A stretch of 33,619 bases of DNA from an uncultured Paracoccaceae bacterium (GTDB taxonomy: Bacteria; Pseudomonadota; Alphaproteobacteria; Rhodobacterales; Rhodobacteraceae): NCBI GenBank assembly GCA_937927675.1, contig CALBSG010000032.1, positions 1-33,619 on the forward strand, given 5' to 3'. Within the stretch, counting starts at the first letter, position 1, and every line of letters starts with the position of its first letter. Positions 7,968 through 16,911 of this stretch are shown one piece after another. A program made the position numbers and the translations under genes. Below the pieces are notes generated by a model. The model had not been told where the DNA came from. It ran no database searches and saw nothing but the letters and a program-made list of their open reading frames with translations.

Positions 7968-9491
7968 ATGCAAGCCAGCCATTATTATCGCCCGCTCATC
8001 GTTCTTCTCGCCCTGGCCGCTCCGGCCTTTGGCCAAAGCTTGGATGACCGGCACTTGCCGGTTATCCCCCGCACCGAAAAGGAGGCGGCAAAGGTTGCCG
8101 CAATCCTTGCGCCGCCCACCGATTTCACCCGTTTGGAAAAGTTTGAAACCAAACCGGCTGGTGCCGCCTCGGTGCGGGTGCGTGACACCACGGATGCCTT
8201 CAGCCAGTTTTCGGCCAATATGCCCTTTGAAGATGAGATGAACTTCAAACTGGGCAATGCGCTGTTTCGCAAGACCTGGGTTGCGGCACCCTCCTCGACC
8301 GCGGCGTCCGATGGGCTTGGCCCCTTCTACAACGCCCGCGCCTGTCAGGATTGCCACCTGAAAGACGGTCGGGGCCATACGCCCGAAGGCCCCGAGGATG
8401 GCCGTGTGTCGATGTTCCTGCGGCTGTCGGTGCCGGGTGGGGCCAGCCCCGAAGGGATCAAGGATTGGCTGGTGACGCAGGCGGAGCCGACCTATGGCGG
8501 CCAGTTGCAGGATCTTGCCGCCCCCGGCCATGCGGCCGAGGCGCAGATGGACGTTGCCTATACCGAAACCCCGGTGACCTTGGCGGATGGCGAGGTCGTG
8601 AACTTGCGTGCGCCAACCTATGGCGTCAGCGCCCCCGGCTATGGTGCTTTTGCCGATGACCTGCAAATCTCGCCCCGCGTTGCGCCGCAGATGATCGGTC
8701 TTGGGCTGCTGGAGGCGATTCCGGCGGCCGCGATCTTGGCGCAGGAAGACCCCGATGATGCCAATAGCGATGGCATTTCCGGCCGGGCGCAGATCGTGCC
8801 TTCGATCGAGTTCGGGGTGCCGATGCTTGGCCGCTTTGGCCTGAAGGCGGGCGCGCCCACGATCAAGGAACAATCGGCCGGGGCCTTTGCGGGCGATATG
8901 GGCCTGTCAACCACGCTGCATCCCGACCCTTGGGGCGATTGCACCACGGCCGAGGCCGCCTGTCGGACGGCCCCGCATGGGCAGGAACACGGCGTTCGGG
9001 ACGGGTTGGAGGTGGACGGCGAAAGCCTTGATCTGGTGACGTTTTATTCGCGCAACCTTGGGGTGCCAGAGCGTCGCAACGCCGATGCACCGCAGGTCTT
9101 GCAGGGCAAAGCACTGTTCTACAGCCTGAATTGCCAAGGCTGCCATGTGCCGAAATATGTCACCAACCGCCTGAAGGATCAGCCGGAACAATCCTTCCAA
9201 CTGATCTGGCCGTTTACCGACCTGCTTTTGCACGACATGGGGCCGGGGCTTGCCGATAACCGCCCCGAGGGCCGCGCGACGGGGTCAGAATGGAAGACCC
9301 CGCCCTTGTGGGGCATTGGCCTGACAGCGCAGGTCTCTGGTCACAGCGAATTCCTGCACGACGGCAGGGCGCGCAGTCTGTTGGAGGCCATCCTGTGGCA
9401 TGGCGGCGAAGCGCAGGCCGCGCGCGACGGCGTGGCGGGGTTGCCGAAATCTGATAGAGAGGCACTGATCGCCTATCTGGAGAGCCTTTGA
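7968..9491 (+). CDS. Periplasmic di-haem oxidoreductase (DHOR family, putative peroxidase)
   Basis: A 507-residue exported protein with signal peptide MQASHYYRPLIVLLALAAPAFG. It has two c-type haem attachment motifs, CQDCH (C126, C129, H130) and CQGCH (C389, C392, H393), which sit far apart as in two-domain di-haem proteins. It belongs to the DHOR group (PF06537, formerly annotated as thiol oxidoreductase). A DPDDANSDGISGRAQIV segment near residue 260 resembles the calcium-like loop of this family. It would accept or donate electrons in the periplasm; in this operon a natural role would be changing the oxidation state of iron held by the flanking imelysins, but that is inference. The stop TGA overlaps the ATG of the next gene by one base. 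Confidence 0.9.
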   Translation: MQASHYYRPLIVLLALAAPAFGQSLDDRHLPVIPRTEKEAAKVAAILAPPTDFTRLEKFETKPAGAASVRVRDTTDAFSQFSANMPFEDEMNFKLGNALFRKTWVAAPSSTAASDGLGPFYNARACQDCHLKDGRGHTPEGPEDGRVSMFLRLSVPGGASPEGIKDWLVTQAEPTYGGQLQDLAAPGHAAEAQMDVAYTETPVTLADGEVVNLRAPTYGVSAPGYGAFADDLQISPRVAPQMIGLGLLEAIPAAAILAQEDPDDANSDGISGRAQIVPSIEFGVPMLGRFGLKAGAPTIKEQSAGAFAGDMGLSTTLHPDPWGDCTTAEAACRTAPHGQEHGVRDGLEVDGESLDLVTFYSRNLGVPERRNADAPQVLQGKALFYSLNCQGCHVPKYVTNRLKDQPEQSFQLIWPFTDLLLHDMGPGLADNRPEGRATGSEWKTPPLWGIGLTAQVSGHSEFLHDGRARSLLEAILWHGGEAQAARDGVAGLPKSDREALIAYLESL

Positions 9492-10459
9492 TGCGCGCCC
9501 TCACCCTTGCCCTGATGTTGATCGCCACGCCGGCTTTGGCCGATTTTCCTGAAACCGTGCAGCGTCATATTCTGCCCGGCTATCAGGCGCTGGCCGAAAG
9601 CACCGCCGCCCTTGCCGCGCAGGCAGAGAAGACCTGCGATGTTGCGGCCCTGCAGCCCGCCTATCATGCGGCTTATGATGCGTGGATGTCGGTGCAGCAC
9701 CTGCGCTTTGGCCCAGTGGAAACCGATGGCCGGGGTTTGTCGATCCTTTATTGGCCCGACCCCAAGGCTATGGGGGCCAAGGCACAAAAAGGCCTGCTCG
9801 CCGGAGATCCGACCAAATTGACCCCTGCCGCCTTTGCCGAACAATCGGTGGCAGCACGCGGGCTGTTGTCATTGGAGCGTTTGCTTTATCCGGCAGAGCC
9901 TTTGACCGCCGATCCTTGCCCGCTGATCCGGGCCACGGCGACGGATCTGGCCGCAACCTCTGCCAAGGTGTTTGAAGAATGGCAGGGCGGTTTCGCCGAA
10001 ACGCTGATCACCGCCGGAGAGGTCGGCAACAAGGTTTACCTCACCCGTCCCGAGGCCCGGCAGGTGTTGTTCACACAAGTGGTGACGGGGCTGGAGTTTC
10101 TGGATGACCAGCGTCTTGGTCGCCCCTTGGGCGATTTTGACGCGCCGCACCCCGAACGGGCCGAGGCGCGCGCGTCGGGGCGTTCGGCGCGCAATGTTCT
10201 GCTCTCGCTGCAAGCCCTGCGGCAGATGGTTGAAACCCTGACCCCGGATGCGCCCAACACGGTTGCGGCCTTTGACCATGCGATTCATCTGGCCGAAACC
10301 CTTGATGACCCGGCCTTCGCGGGTATTGCCGACCCCGGCAAACGGCTGAAAGTGGAAATCCTGCAACAGGCTGTCGACCATGTGCGCGAGTTAGTGATGT
10401 CGGAACTGGCCCCCGAACTGGATGTCGGCATCGGCTTTAACGCCGCGGATGGGGACTGA
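9491..10459 (+). CDS. Second imelysin family periplasmic protein, HxxE histidine missing
   Basis: A 322-residue protein with signal peptide MRALTLALMLIATPALA. It shares the imelysin fold signature (YHAAYDAWMSVQHLRFGPVE near the N-terminus) with the gene at 6697, though it is clearly diverged from it. The position matching the GxHxxE motif reads G124-L-L126-S-L-E129 (RGLLSLERLLY): the glutamate remains but the histidine is Leu. This suggests a changed metal site or a partner role. The TTG immediately before the ATG could extend it by one residue, but the TGATG overlap with the upstream stop favours ATG 9491. It lies between the di-haem oxidoreductase and the DUF1513 gene, one base before the latter. 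Confidence 0.87.
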   Translation: MRALTLALMLIATPALADFPETVQRHILPGYQALAESTAALAAQAEKTCDVAALQPAYHAAYDAWMSVQHLRFGPVETDGRGLSILYWPDPKAMGAKAQKGLLAGDPTKLTPAAFAEQSVAARGLLSLERLLYPAEPLTADPCPLIRATATDLAATSAKVFEEWQGGFAETLITAGEVGNKVYLTRPEARQVLFTQVVTGLEFLDDQRLGRPLGDFDAPHPERAEARASGRSARNVLLSLQALRQMVETLTPDAPNTVAAFDHAIHLAETLDDPAFAGIADPGKRLKVEILQQAVDHVRELVMSELAPELDVGIGFNAADGD

Positions 10460-10460
10460 C

Positions 10461-11516
10461 ATGGCCACCCGTCGCGGGTTTCTGGCGGGCCTTGCCGCCC
10501 TTGCCTTACCTTGCCCCAGCTGGGCCGATGTGGGGGCGCCGGCCTTTCTTGCGGCGGCCAAGGCGGGCGAAGACTTTGTTCTGCATGGGCTGAGTGCGGC
10601 GGGCGAAAGCCTGTTTTCGCTGCCCTTGCCCGCGCGGGGCCATGCCGCCGCCGCACATCCGTCGCGGCCCCTGGCCGTGGCCTTTGCCCGCCGTCCCGGC
10701 ACCTTTGCGGTGGTGATTGATTGCCGCAGCGGCGATGTGACCGCCCGCCTGACCCCGCCTGAGGGGCGGCAGTTCAACGGTCATGGGGTGTTTTCCGCTG
10801 ATGGGGCGGTGCTTTACACCTCAGAGGTGGTTGCCGAAGGGTCTGAAGGTCGCATAGGTCTTTGGGACGCGGTCCGTTTTAGCCGGATCGGCGAATGGGC
10901 CTCGGGCGGCATTGGCCCGCATGACATGAAGCGTTTGGGCGATCATTTGGTGGTGGCCAATGGCGGCATCCAGACCGACCCGAAGGACCGCACGAAGCTG
11001 AACATCGACAGCATGCGCCCGAACCTGTCGCTGATCGGTGCGGATGGGGCGTTGGCCGATCAGGTCGCGCTGGCCCCAGATTTCCACCAGAACTCGATCC
11101 GCCATCTGGCGCTTGGTCCCAAGGGCGCGGTGGCCTTTGCCATGCAATGGGAAGGCGACCCGACCACGGCGGTGCCCCAGCTGGGGCTTTGGACGCCGGG
11201 TAAGGCCCCCGTTCTTTGTCCGCCGCCTGAGGCGGAGGCCTTGCGGATGCAGGGCTATGCCGGTTCGATTGCGTGGAGCGGTGATCAGATTGCCATGACC
11301 TCGCCCAAGGGCGGGGTGGCGATGATCTTTGCGGACACAGGTGCGCATCTGGCAACAATCGAGCGGCCCGATATCTGTGGCGTGGCCGCGCTGTCGCAGG
11401 GGGATTTCTTGGCCAGTGACGGGGCTGGCGGGCTTTCCAGCCTTACGGCACAGGGTTTGGTGCGGCTGTCGCAGGACGCGCTGTCTTGGGACAATCATCT
11501 GGTCGCTTTGGTCTGA
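10461..11516 (+). CDS. DUF1513 family protein with Tat signal
   Basis: A 351-residue protein of the DUF1513 family (PF07433), predicted to form a beta-propeller-like fold. The N-terminus MATRRGFLAGLAALALPCPSWA has the twin-arginine pattern TRRGFLAG followed by a hydrophobic run and an Ala-x-Ala-like cleavage site, so export of a folded protein through Tat is likely. Typical motifs are HGVFSADGAVLYTSE and GGIGPHDMKRL, and VVANGGIQTDP follows. The family has no proven activity; its repeated occurrence with imelysin and DHOR genes supports a role in the same periplasmic iron process. An in-frame ATG upstream at 10422 would bury the signal peptide, so 10461 is preferred. It is the last gene of the run. 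Confidence 0.88.
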   Translation: MATRRGFLAGLAALALPCPSWADVGAPAFLAAAKAGEDFVLHGLSAAGESLFSLPLPARGHAAAAHPSRPLAVAFARRPGTFAVVIDCRSGDVTARLTPPEGRQFNGHGVFSADGAVLYTSEVVAEGSEGRIGLWDAVRFSRIGEWASGGIGPHDMKRLGDHLVVANGGIQTDPKDRTKLNIDSMRPNLSLIGADGALADQVALAPDFHQNSIRHLALGPKGAVAFAMQWEGDPTTAVPQLGLWTPGKAPVLCPPPEAEALRMQGYAGSIAWSGDQIAMTSPKGGVAMIFADTGAHLATIERPDICGVAALSQGDFLASDGAGGLSSLTAQGLVRLSQDALSWDNHLVALV

Positions 11517-11553
11517 CATCGGCCGGAAAGCCGGTCACTGTTGCCAAAATTCC

Positions 11554-11573
11554 CACAATCCACCGCAATTGTG
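11554..11573. promoter_or_regulatory. Inverted repeat CACAAT-N8-ATTGTG upstream of the 11624 gene
   Basis: Perfect 6-base arms CACAAT (11554–11559) and ATTGTG (11568–11573) flank an 8-base spacer; a third copy-like ATTGTA lies at 11579–11584. The location, 50 bases before a start codon and just after an operon end, fits an operator or a factor binding site. The regulator is unknown. Confidence 0.3.
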
Positions 11574-11623
11574 CCGTGATTGTAAACAAGGACTGGGCCT
11601 CAGGTAACGAATGAGGCCCCAAG

Positions 11624-12115
11624 ATGTGTAAAATTGAAAATACCGCTGCCGTCGCAATGCCGGATGGCCTGACGGCATGGATGCAAACCCAAGGGCCGAA
11701 GGTATGGCATGCCTTTGCGCGCGGGGTGGACTTTGCGGCCCCCGATGCCACCATTGATCTGCTGCTGGCCGCCCATTGGATCGCACGCCAGCCGGACACG
11801 GACCGTGCCACCGGGCTTTTGCTTTTGGCCCGTGCGTTGAAGGCCGGGCTGCATATCGCGGCCCCCGCGGCGATGGACGATGCCGCCGCCCGCGCCTTCT
11901 GCCTTGATCTGCACCAGCGCCTGTCGCTCTGCAGCGCCCCCGCCCGTCTGCCTGTGATGCCCGAAGAGCAGATGCTGATCGATGGGCTTTCAAATGGCGA
12001 CGGCCCGCTGCCCTTGCCGCACAGCCCGCTGAGATATGGCATTGCCCCCTGTGCTGTGACCTTTTCCGCGAACCGCCCGCATTTGATTGCACAACCCCTG
12101 CGTCGCGCGGGATAA
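11624..12115 (+). CDS. Conserved-looking hypothetical protein upstream of pheS
   Basis: A 163-residue, mostly alpha-helical soluble protein without a signal peptide or membrane segment. It contains the Leu/Ala-rich helices LLLAAHWIARQ and GLLLLARALKAGLHIAAPAAM, and a Cys-containing helix near residue 95. No domain is recognised. The ATG at 11624 follows a GAGG sequence 9 bases upstream. Codon use matches the neighbours, and third positions are GC-rich, so it is probably a real gene. It ends 66 bases before pheS and may share its transcript. Function cannot be inferred. Confidence 0.65.
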   Translation: MCKIENTAAVAMPDGLTAWMQTQGPKVWHAFARGVDFAAPDATIDLLLAAHWIARQPDTDRATGLLLLARALKAGLHIAAPAAMDDAAARAFCLDLHQRLSLCSAPARLPVMPEEQMLIDGLSNGDGPLPLPHSPLRYGIAPCAVTFSANRPHLIAQPLRRAG

Positions 12116-12181
12116 GCCCGCCGCCTCTTGCATCCGCAGGGCCTTCCCGCTAGCACCGTCGCGACTTGCAGGAGACGTGCC

Positions 12182-13264
12182 ATGGACGGGCTTGACGATC
12201 TGAAGGCCAAATATCTGACCGCGATTTCAACCGTGGCCTCTGAGGCCGCGCTGGAAGATCTGCGCGTGGCTGCCCTTGGCAAAAAGGGCGAGATTTCGGC
12301 GCTGATGGCGGGGTTGGGCAAGATGGACCCCGACCAGCGCAAAGCCGCTGGCGCCATGTTGAACGTGCTGAAGGATGAAATCGACGCCGCCCTGCGCGCC
12401 AAGAAGGCTGGGCTTGCCGATGCCGCCCTTGATGCCCGCCTGCGCGAAGAATGGCTGGATGTCACCTTGCCGGGCCGTCCGCGCCCGCGCGGCACCATCC
12501 ACCCGGTCAGCCAAGTCATGGAAGAACTGACCGCGATTTTTGCCGATATGGGCTTTGCCGTGGCCGAAGGGCCGCAGGTGGAATCGGACTGGTATAACTT
12601 TGATGCGTTGAACATCCCGCCGGAGCACCCCGCGCGCCAAGAGCATGACACCTTCTTCATGCATCGGGCCGAGGGCGACGACCGCCCGCCGCATGTGCTG
12701 CGTACCCATACCAGCCCCGTGCAAATCCGGGCCATGACCGAACAAGGCGCGCCCATCCGCGTGATCGCGCCGGGCCGCGTTTACCGCATGGACATGGACC
12801 AGACCCACACGCCGATGTTCCATCAGGTCGAAGGTCTGGCGATTGACCGCGATATCTCTATGGCGAACCTGAAATGGACGCTGGAAGAATTCTGCCGCGC
12901 GTTCTTTGAGGTGGACAAGGTAGAGCTGCGCTTCCGTGCCAGCCACTTCCCCTTCACTGAACCTTCGGCCGAGGTCGACATTCGCTATTCCAACGTCGGC
13001 GGTCAGCTCCGCATCGGCGAGGGTGACAAGTGGATGGAAATCCTTGGGTCCGGCATGGTTCACCCCAAGGTGCTGGCTGCGGCAGGCGTCAACCCTGACG
13101 AATGGCAAGGCTTTGCCTTTGGTATGGGGATCGACCGGATTGCCATGCTGAAATACGGCATCCCCGACCTGCGCGCGTTCTTTGAGAGCGATCTGCGCTG
13201 GCTGCGCCATTACGGCTTCTCGGCGCTTGATATGCCCGATCTGGCGGGGGGGCTTTCGGCCTGA
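12182..13264 (+). CDS. pheS: Phenylalanine–tRNA ligase alpha subunit
   Basis: This 360-residue protein is the catalytic alpha subunit of the (alpha-beta)2 class II phenylalanyl-tRNA synthetase, which charges tRNA-Phe in the cytoplasm. The N-terminal ~90 residues form the tRNA-binding coiled coil. The catalytic core shows HPVSQVMEEL, FDALNIPPEHPAR with the following HDTFF, THTSPVQIRAM, the motif 2 region VYRMDMDQTHTPMFHQ, and the motif 3 glycine-rich GFAFGMGIDRIAML. The ATG at 12182 has GCAGGAG upstream; a longer in-frame start at 12128 adds a non-homologous leader. Unusually, the partner gene pheT is not next to it but about 6.5 kb downstream on the same strand. It ends 7 bases before the convergent thioredoxin-like gene. 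Confidence 0.97.
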   Translation: MDGLDDLKAKYLTAISTVASEAALEDLRVAALGKKGEISALMAGLGKMDPDQRKAAGAMLNVLKDEIDAALRAKKAGLADAALDARLREEWLDVTLPGRPRPRGTIHPVSQVMEELTAIFADMGFAVAEGPQVESDWYNFDALNIPPEHPARQEHDTFFMHRAEGDDRPPHVLRTHTSPVQIRAMTEQGAPIRVIAPGRVYRMDMDQTHTPMFHQVEGLAIDRDISMANLKWTLEEFCRAFFEVDKVELRFRASHFPFTEPSAEVDIRYSNVGGQLRIGEGDKWMEILGSGMVHPKVLAAAGVNPDEWQGFAFGMGIDRIAMLKYGIPDLRAFFESDLRWLRHYGFSALDMPDLAGGLSA

Positions 13265-13271
13265 TCCGGGG

Positions 13272-13808
13272 CTATTGCCCCGCCATCAGCGCCTTTAGGA
13301 CCGCCTGTGCTTCGGGGCCGTCCCAATGCGCGTCGCCAATCAGACGCGCCACTTCTTGACCTTCGGGGTTGACGATCACCGTGACCGGCAACCCCATGAT
13401 CCCCATCGCATGGGCAAGATCCGAGGTCGGATCGCGCAGGTTTTCCAGATTGGCAATTTGGGCTTCGGTGAAAAACCGCGTGATGGTTTCGGGATCATTG
13501 CGGCCTGTTGCCACCGGAACCACGGCAATCTCTGGCATGGCGGCCTGCAACCGGTCGAGCGCTGGCATTTCCTCGCGGCAGGGCGGGCACCAGGTGGCCC
13601 AGAAGTTCACCACAGCCCATTTTCCATGAAACTCCGCCAAGGTGCGCGGGGCATCCGCCATGTCGATCAGCCCTGCCTCGGGCAGGGGGGCGGGGTCTGA
13701 CAGCATCAGTTTGGCCATGTCGCCGGTCAAAAGCCCGCTGACATCTGCCGCCGCCGGGTTTGCACCAAGCAGAAAGGCCGTATAAAGCAGCGCCAACGCG
13801 TTTCGCAT
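13272..13808 (-). CDS. TlpA-like exported thiol:disulfide oxidoreductase
   Basis: A 178-residue thioredoxin-fold protein of the TlpA/ResA group. A Sec signal peptide (MRNALALLYTAFLLGANPAAA) places it in the periplasm, possibly still membrane-anchored. The redox motif WCPPC is at C74 and C77, and the cis-proline loop is GLPVTVIV. Such proteins reduce disulfides in apocytochromes c or other periplasmic targets; with a di-haem cytochrome encoded nearby a maturation role is possible but not shown. The start at 13808 is chosen because the signal peptide begins there; the longer frame to 13916 runs antisense into argH. The gene is divergent from argH with only 22 bases between start codons. Confidence 0.88.
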   Translation of the reverse strand: MRNALALLYTAFLLGANPAAADVSGLLTGDMAKLMLSDPAPLPEAGLIDMADAPRTLAEFHGKWAVVNFWATWCPPCREEMPALDRLQAAMPEIAVVPVATGRNDPETITRFFTEAQIANLENLRDPTSDLAHAMGIMGLPVTVIVNPEGQEVARLIGDAHWDGPEAQAVLKALMAGQ

Positions 13809-13830
13809 TTCTACCCCCAAAGGCCAGACC

Positions 13831-15231
<1,401 letters not shown>

Positions 15232-15247
15232 GGCAGCTTGGCGTCAC

Positions 15248-15261
15248 GCGGGACAACCCGC
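15248..15261 (+). terminator. Weak hairpin after argH
   Basis: GCGGG (15248–15252) and CCCGC (15257–15261) form a 5-bp GC stem with an ACAA loop, 16 bases after the argH stop, followed by a pyrimidine-rich stretch ending in CGTTT. It may attenuate or end argH transcription, but the stem is short and there is no clean T run. Confidence 0.35.
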
Positions 15262-15385
15262 CTCTGCCTTTCGTTTAAAAGCCCGTCGCGGCGCCATCCT
15301 TAGCTTGCACGATGGGGGGAAGATCGGGCGAAATAGGGCAGGGGCCAGTTGGGCCTGCCTGTGATGCGAATCTGGAAGGACAGCC

Positions 15386-15562
15386 ATGAAACCGTTTGTC
15401 ACCCTTGCCTTCGTTGCTCTGCTGGCCGCTTGCGGTGCGGATGGCGCGCCCGAGGCCCCCGCCTCGCAGTCTTCGGCGAAAACCGGGGTGACGATTTCGG
15501 GCTGTGCGACAGCGGGCATTGTTGTGGGCGCGCCGACCACGGGCGGCAAGGTGACCTGCTAG
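15386..15562 (+). CDS. Small lipoprotein between argH and lysA
   Basis: A 58-residue protein, MKPFVTLAFVALLAACGADG..., with a clear lipoprotein signal peptide and lipobox LAAC (Cys16). The mature part is only about 43 residues, rich in Ala, Ser, Thr and Gly, with a Cys in the middle (GCATAG) and one at the very C-terminus, which could pair. GGAAGGA lies 6 bases before the ATG. Small lipoproteins at this position are known as unnamed genes in related genomes; the argH–lysA–TIGR02302 setting suggests co-transcription with lysA. Function is unknown. Confidence 0.75.
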   Translation: MKPFVTLAFVALLAACGADGAPEAPASQSSAKTGVTISGCATAGIVVGAPTTGGKVTC

Positions 15563-15632
15563 TCTGCGGCTGATTGCGACGGGCGCGGCTTCTGGTATAC
15601 CCGCCTGAACGGAAAGCAAGGGCCGCGGGACC

Positions 15633-16898
15633 ATGGATCATTTCATCTATAAATCGGGCGTTTTGCATGCCGAAGGCGTTGCAATTCCCGATATCGCGGC
15701 CGCAGTCGGCTCGCCTTTTTACGTCTATTCCGCTGCGACCCTGACCCGGCATTATCGGCTGTTCACCGAAGCGCTGTCACCTCTGCCGCATCAGGTTTGC
15801 TTTGCCATCAAATCGCTGTCCAATCTGGCGGTCTTGAAACTGCTGGGGGATCTGGGCGCGGGGATGGATGTGGTGTCGGGCGGCGAATACCGCCGGGCCA
15901 AAGCCGCGGGCGTGCCGGGTGATCGCATTGTGTTTTCCGGCGTTGGCAAAACGCGCGAGGAGATGCGACTGGCGCTGGAAGGTGGCATCCGCCAGTTCAA
16001 TCTGGAATCCGAACCCGAAATGCGCGCCCTGTCCGAGGTGGCAACTTCGATGGGGGTCTTGGCCCCGGTGACGGTGCGCGTGAACCCGGATGTGGACGCC
16101 AAGACCCACGAGAAAATCGCTACGGGCAAGTCTGAAAACAAATTCGGCATCCCGATCGCCCGCGCGCCAGAGGTTTACGCCGAAATCGCCCGGCTGCCGG
16201 GGCTGCGTGTTGTGGGCATCGATGTGCATATCGGCAGCCAGCTGACCGATCTGGAGCCGTTTGAGCAAGCCTTTACCAAGGTCGCTGCGCTGACCGAAAC
16301 CCTGCGCGCGCAGGGCCATTCGATTGAGCGGCTGGATCTGGGCGGGGGGCTTGGCATCCCCTACACCCGCTCAAACGAGGCGCCGCCGCTGCCGACCGAT
16401 TATGGCGCGATGATCAAGCGCACGGTCGGGCATCTTGGCTGCGAGATTGAAATTGAACCGGGACGGCTGATTTCGGGCAATTCCGGCCTGCTTGTTGCGG
16501 GCGTCATCTATGTGAAGAACGGTGAGGGCCGCGATTTTCTCATTCTGGATGCGGCAATGAACGACCTTGTGCGCCCGTCGATGTATGGCGCGCATCACGA
16601 CATCATTCCGGTGATCGAGTCACCTGCGGGCAGCCCTTCTACGGCCTATGACGTCGTCGGTCCGGTCTGTGAAACCGGCGATACCTTTGCCAAGGGGCGC
16701 GGCATGCCCTTGTTGGCCGAGGGCGATTTGGTCGCCTTCCGCTCGGCCGGGGCTTACGGCGCGGTGATGGCGTCGGAATACAACACCCGACCGCTGATTC
16801 CGGAAATTCTGGTGCAGGGCGATCACTTCGCCGTCATCCGGGCGCGACCAAGCTTTGACGAAATCCTTGGCCGCGATAACATTCCCGAATGGCTCTGA
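15633..16898 (+). CDS. lysA: Diaminopimelate decarboxylase
   Basis: This 421-residue, fold-type III PLP enzyme converts meso-diaminopimelate to lysine and CO2, the last step of lysine synthesis. PLP lysine K60 is in CFAIKSLSN, and GAGMDVVSGGE follows. HIGSQ with H199, the phosphate-binding GGGLGIPY, EPGR, and C346 in the GPVCETGDTF motif of the dimer active site are all present, as is SAGAYGAVMASEYN near the end. The length is normal for the family. The start ATG has GGGCCGCGGGACC upstream, a weak ribosome site. The next gene begins 13 bases after the stop, so the pair is likely one operon. Confidence 0.96.
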   Translation: MDHFIYKSGVLHAEGVAIPDIAAAVGSPFYVYSAATLTRHYRLFTEALSPLPHQVCFAIKSLSNLAVLKLLGDLGAGMDVVSGGEYRRAKAAGVPGDRIVFSGVGKTREEMRLALEGGIRQFNLESEPEMRALSEVATSMGVLAPVTVRVNPDVDAKTHEKIATGKSENKFGIPIARAPEVYAEIARLPGLRVVGIDVHIGSQLTDLEPFEQAFTKVAALTETLRAQGHSIERLDLGGGLGIPYTRSNEAPPLPTDYGAMIKRTVGHLGCEIEIEPGRLISGNSGLLVAGVIYVKNGEGRDFLILDAAMNDLVRPSMYGAHHDIIPVIESPAGSPSTAYDVVGPVCETGDTFAKGRGMPLLAEGDLVAFRSAGAYGAVMASEYNTRPLIPEILVQGDHFAVIRARPSFDEILGRDNIPEWL

Positions 16899-16911
16899 CC
16901 CGGCGGAGGGC

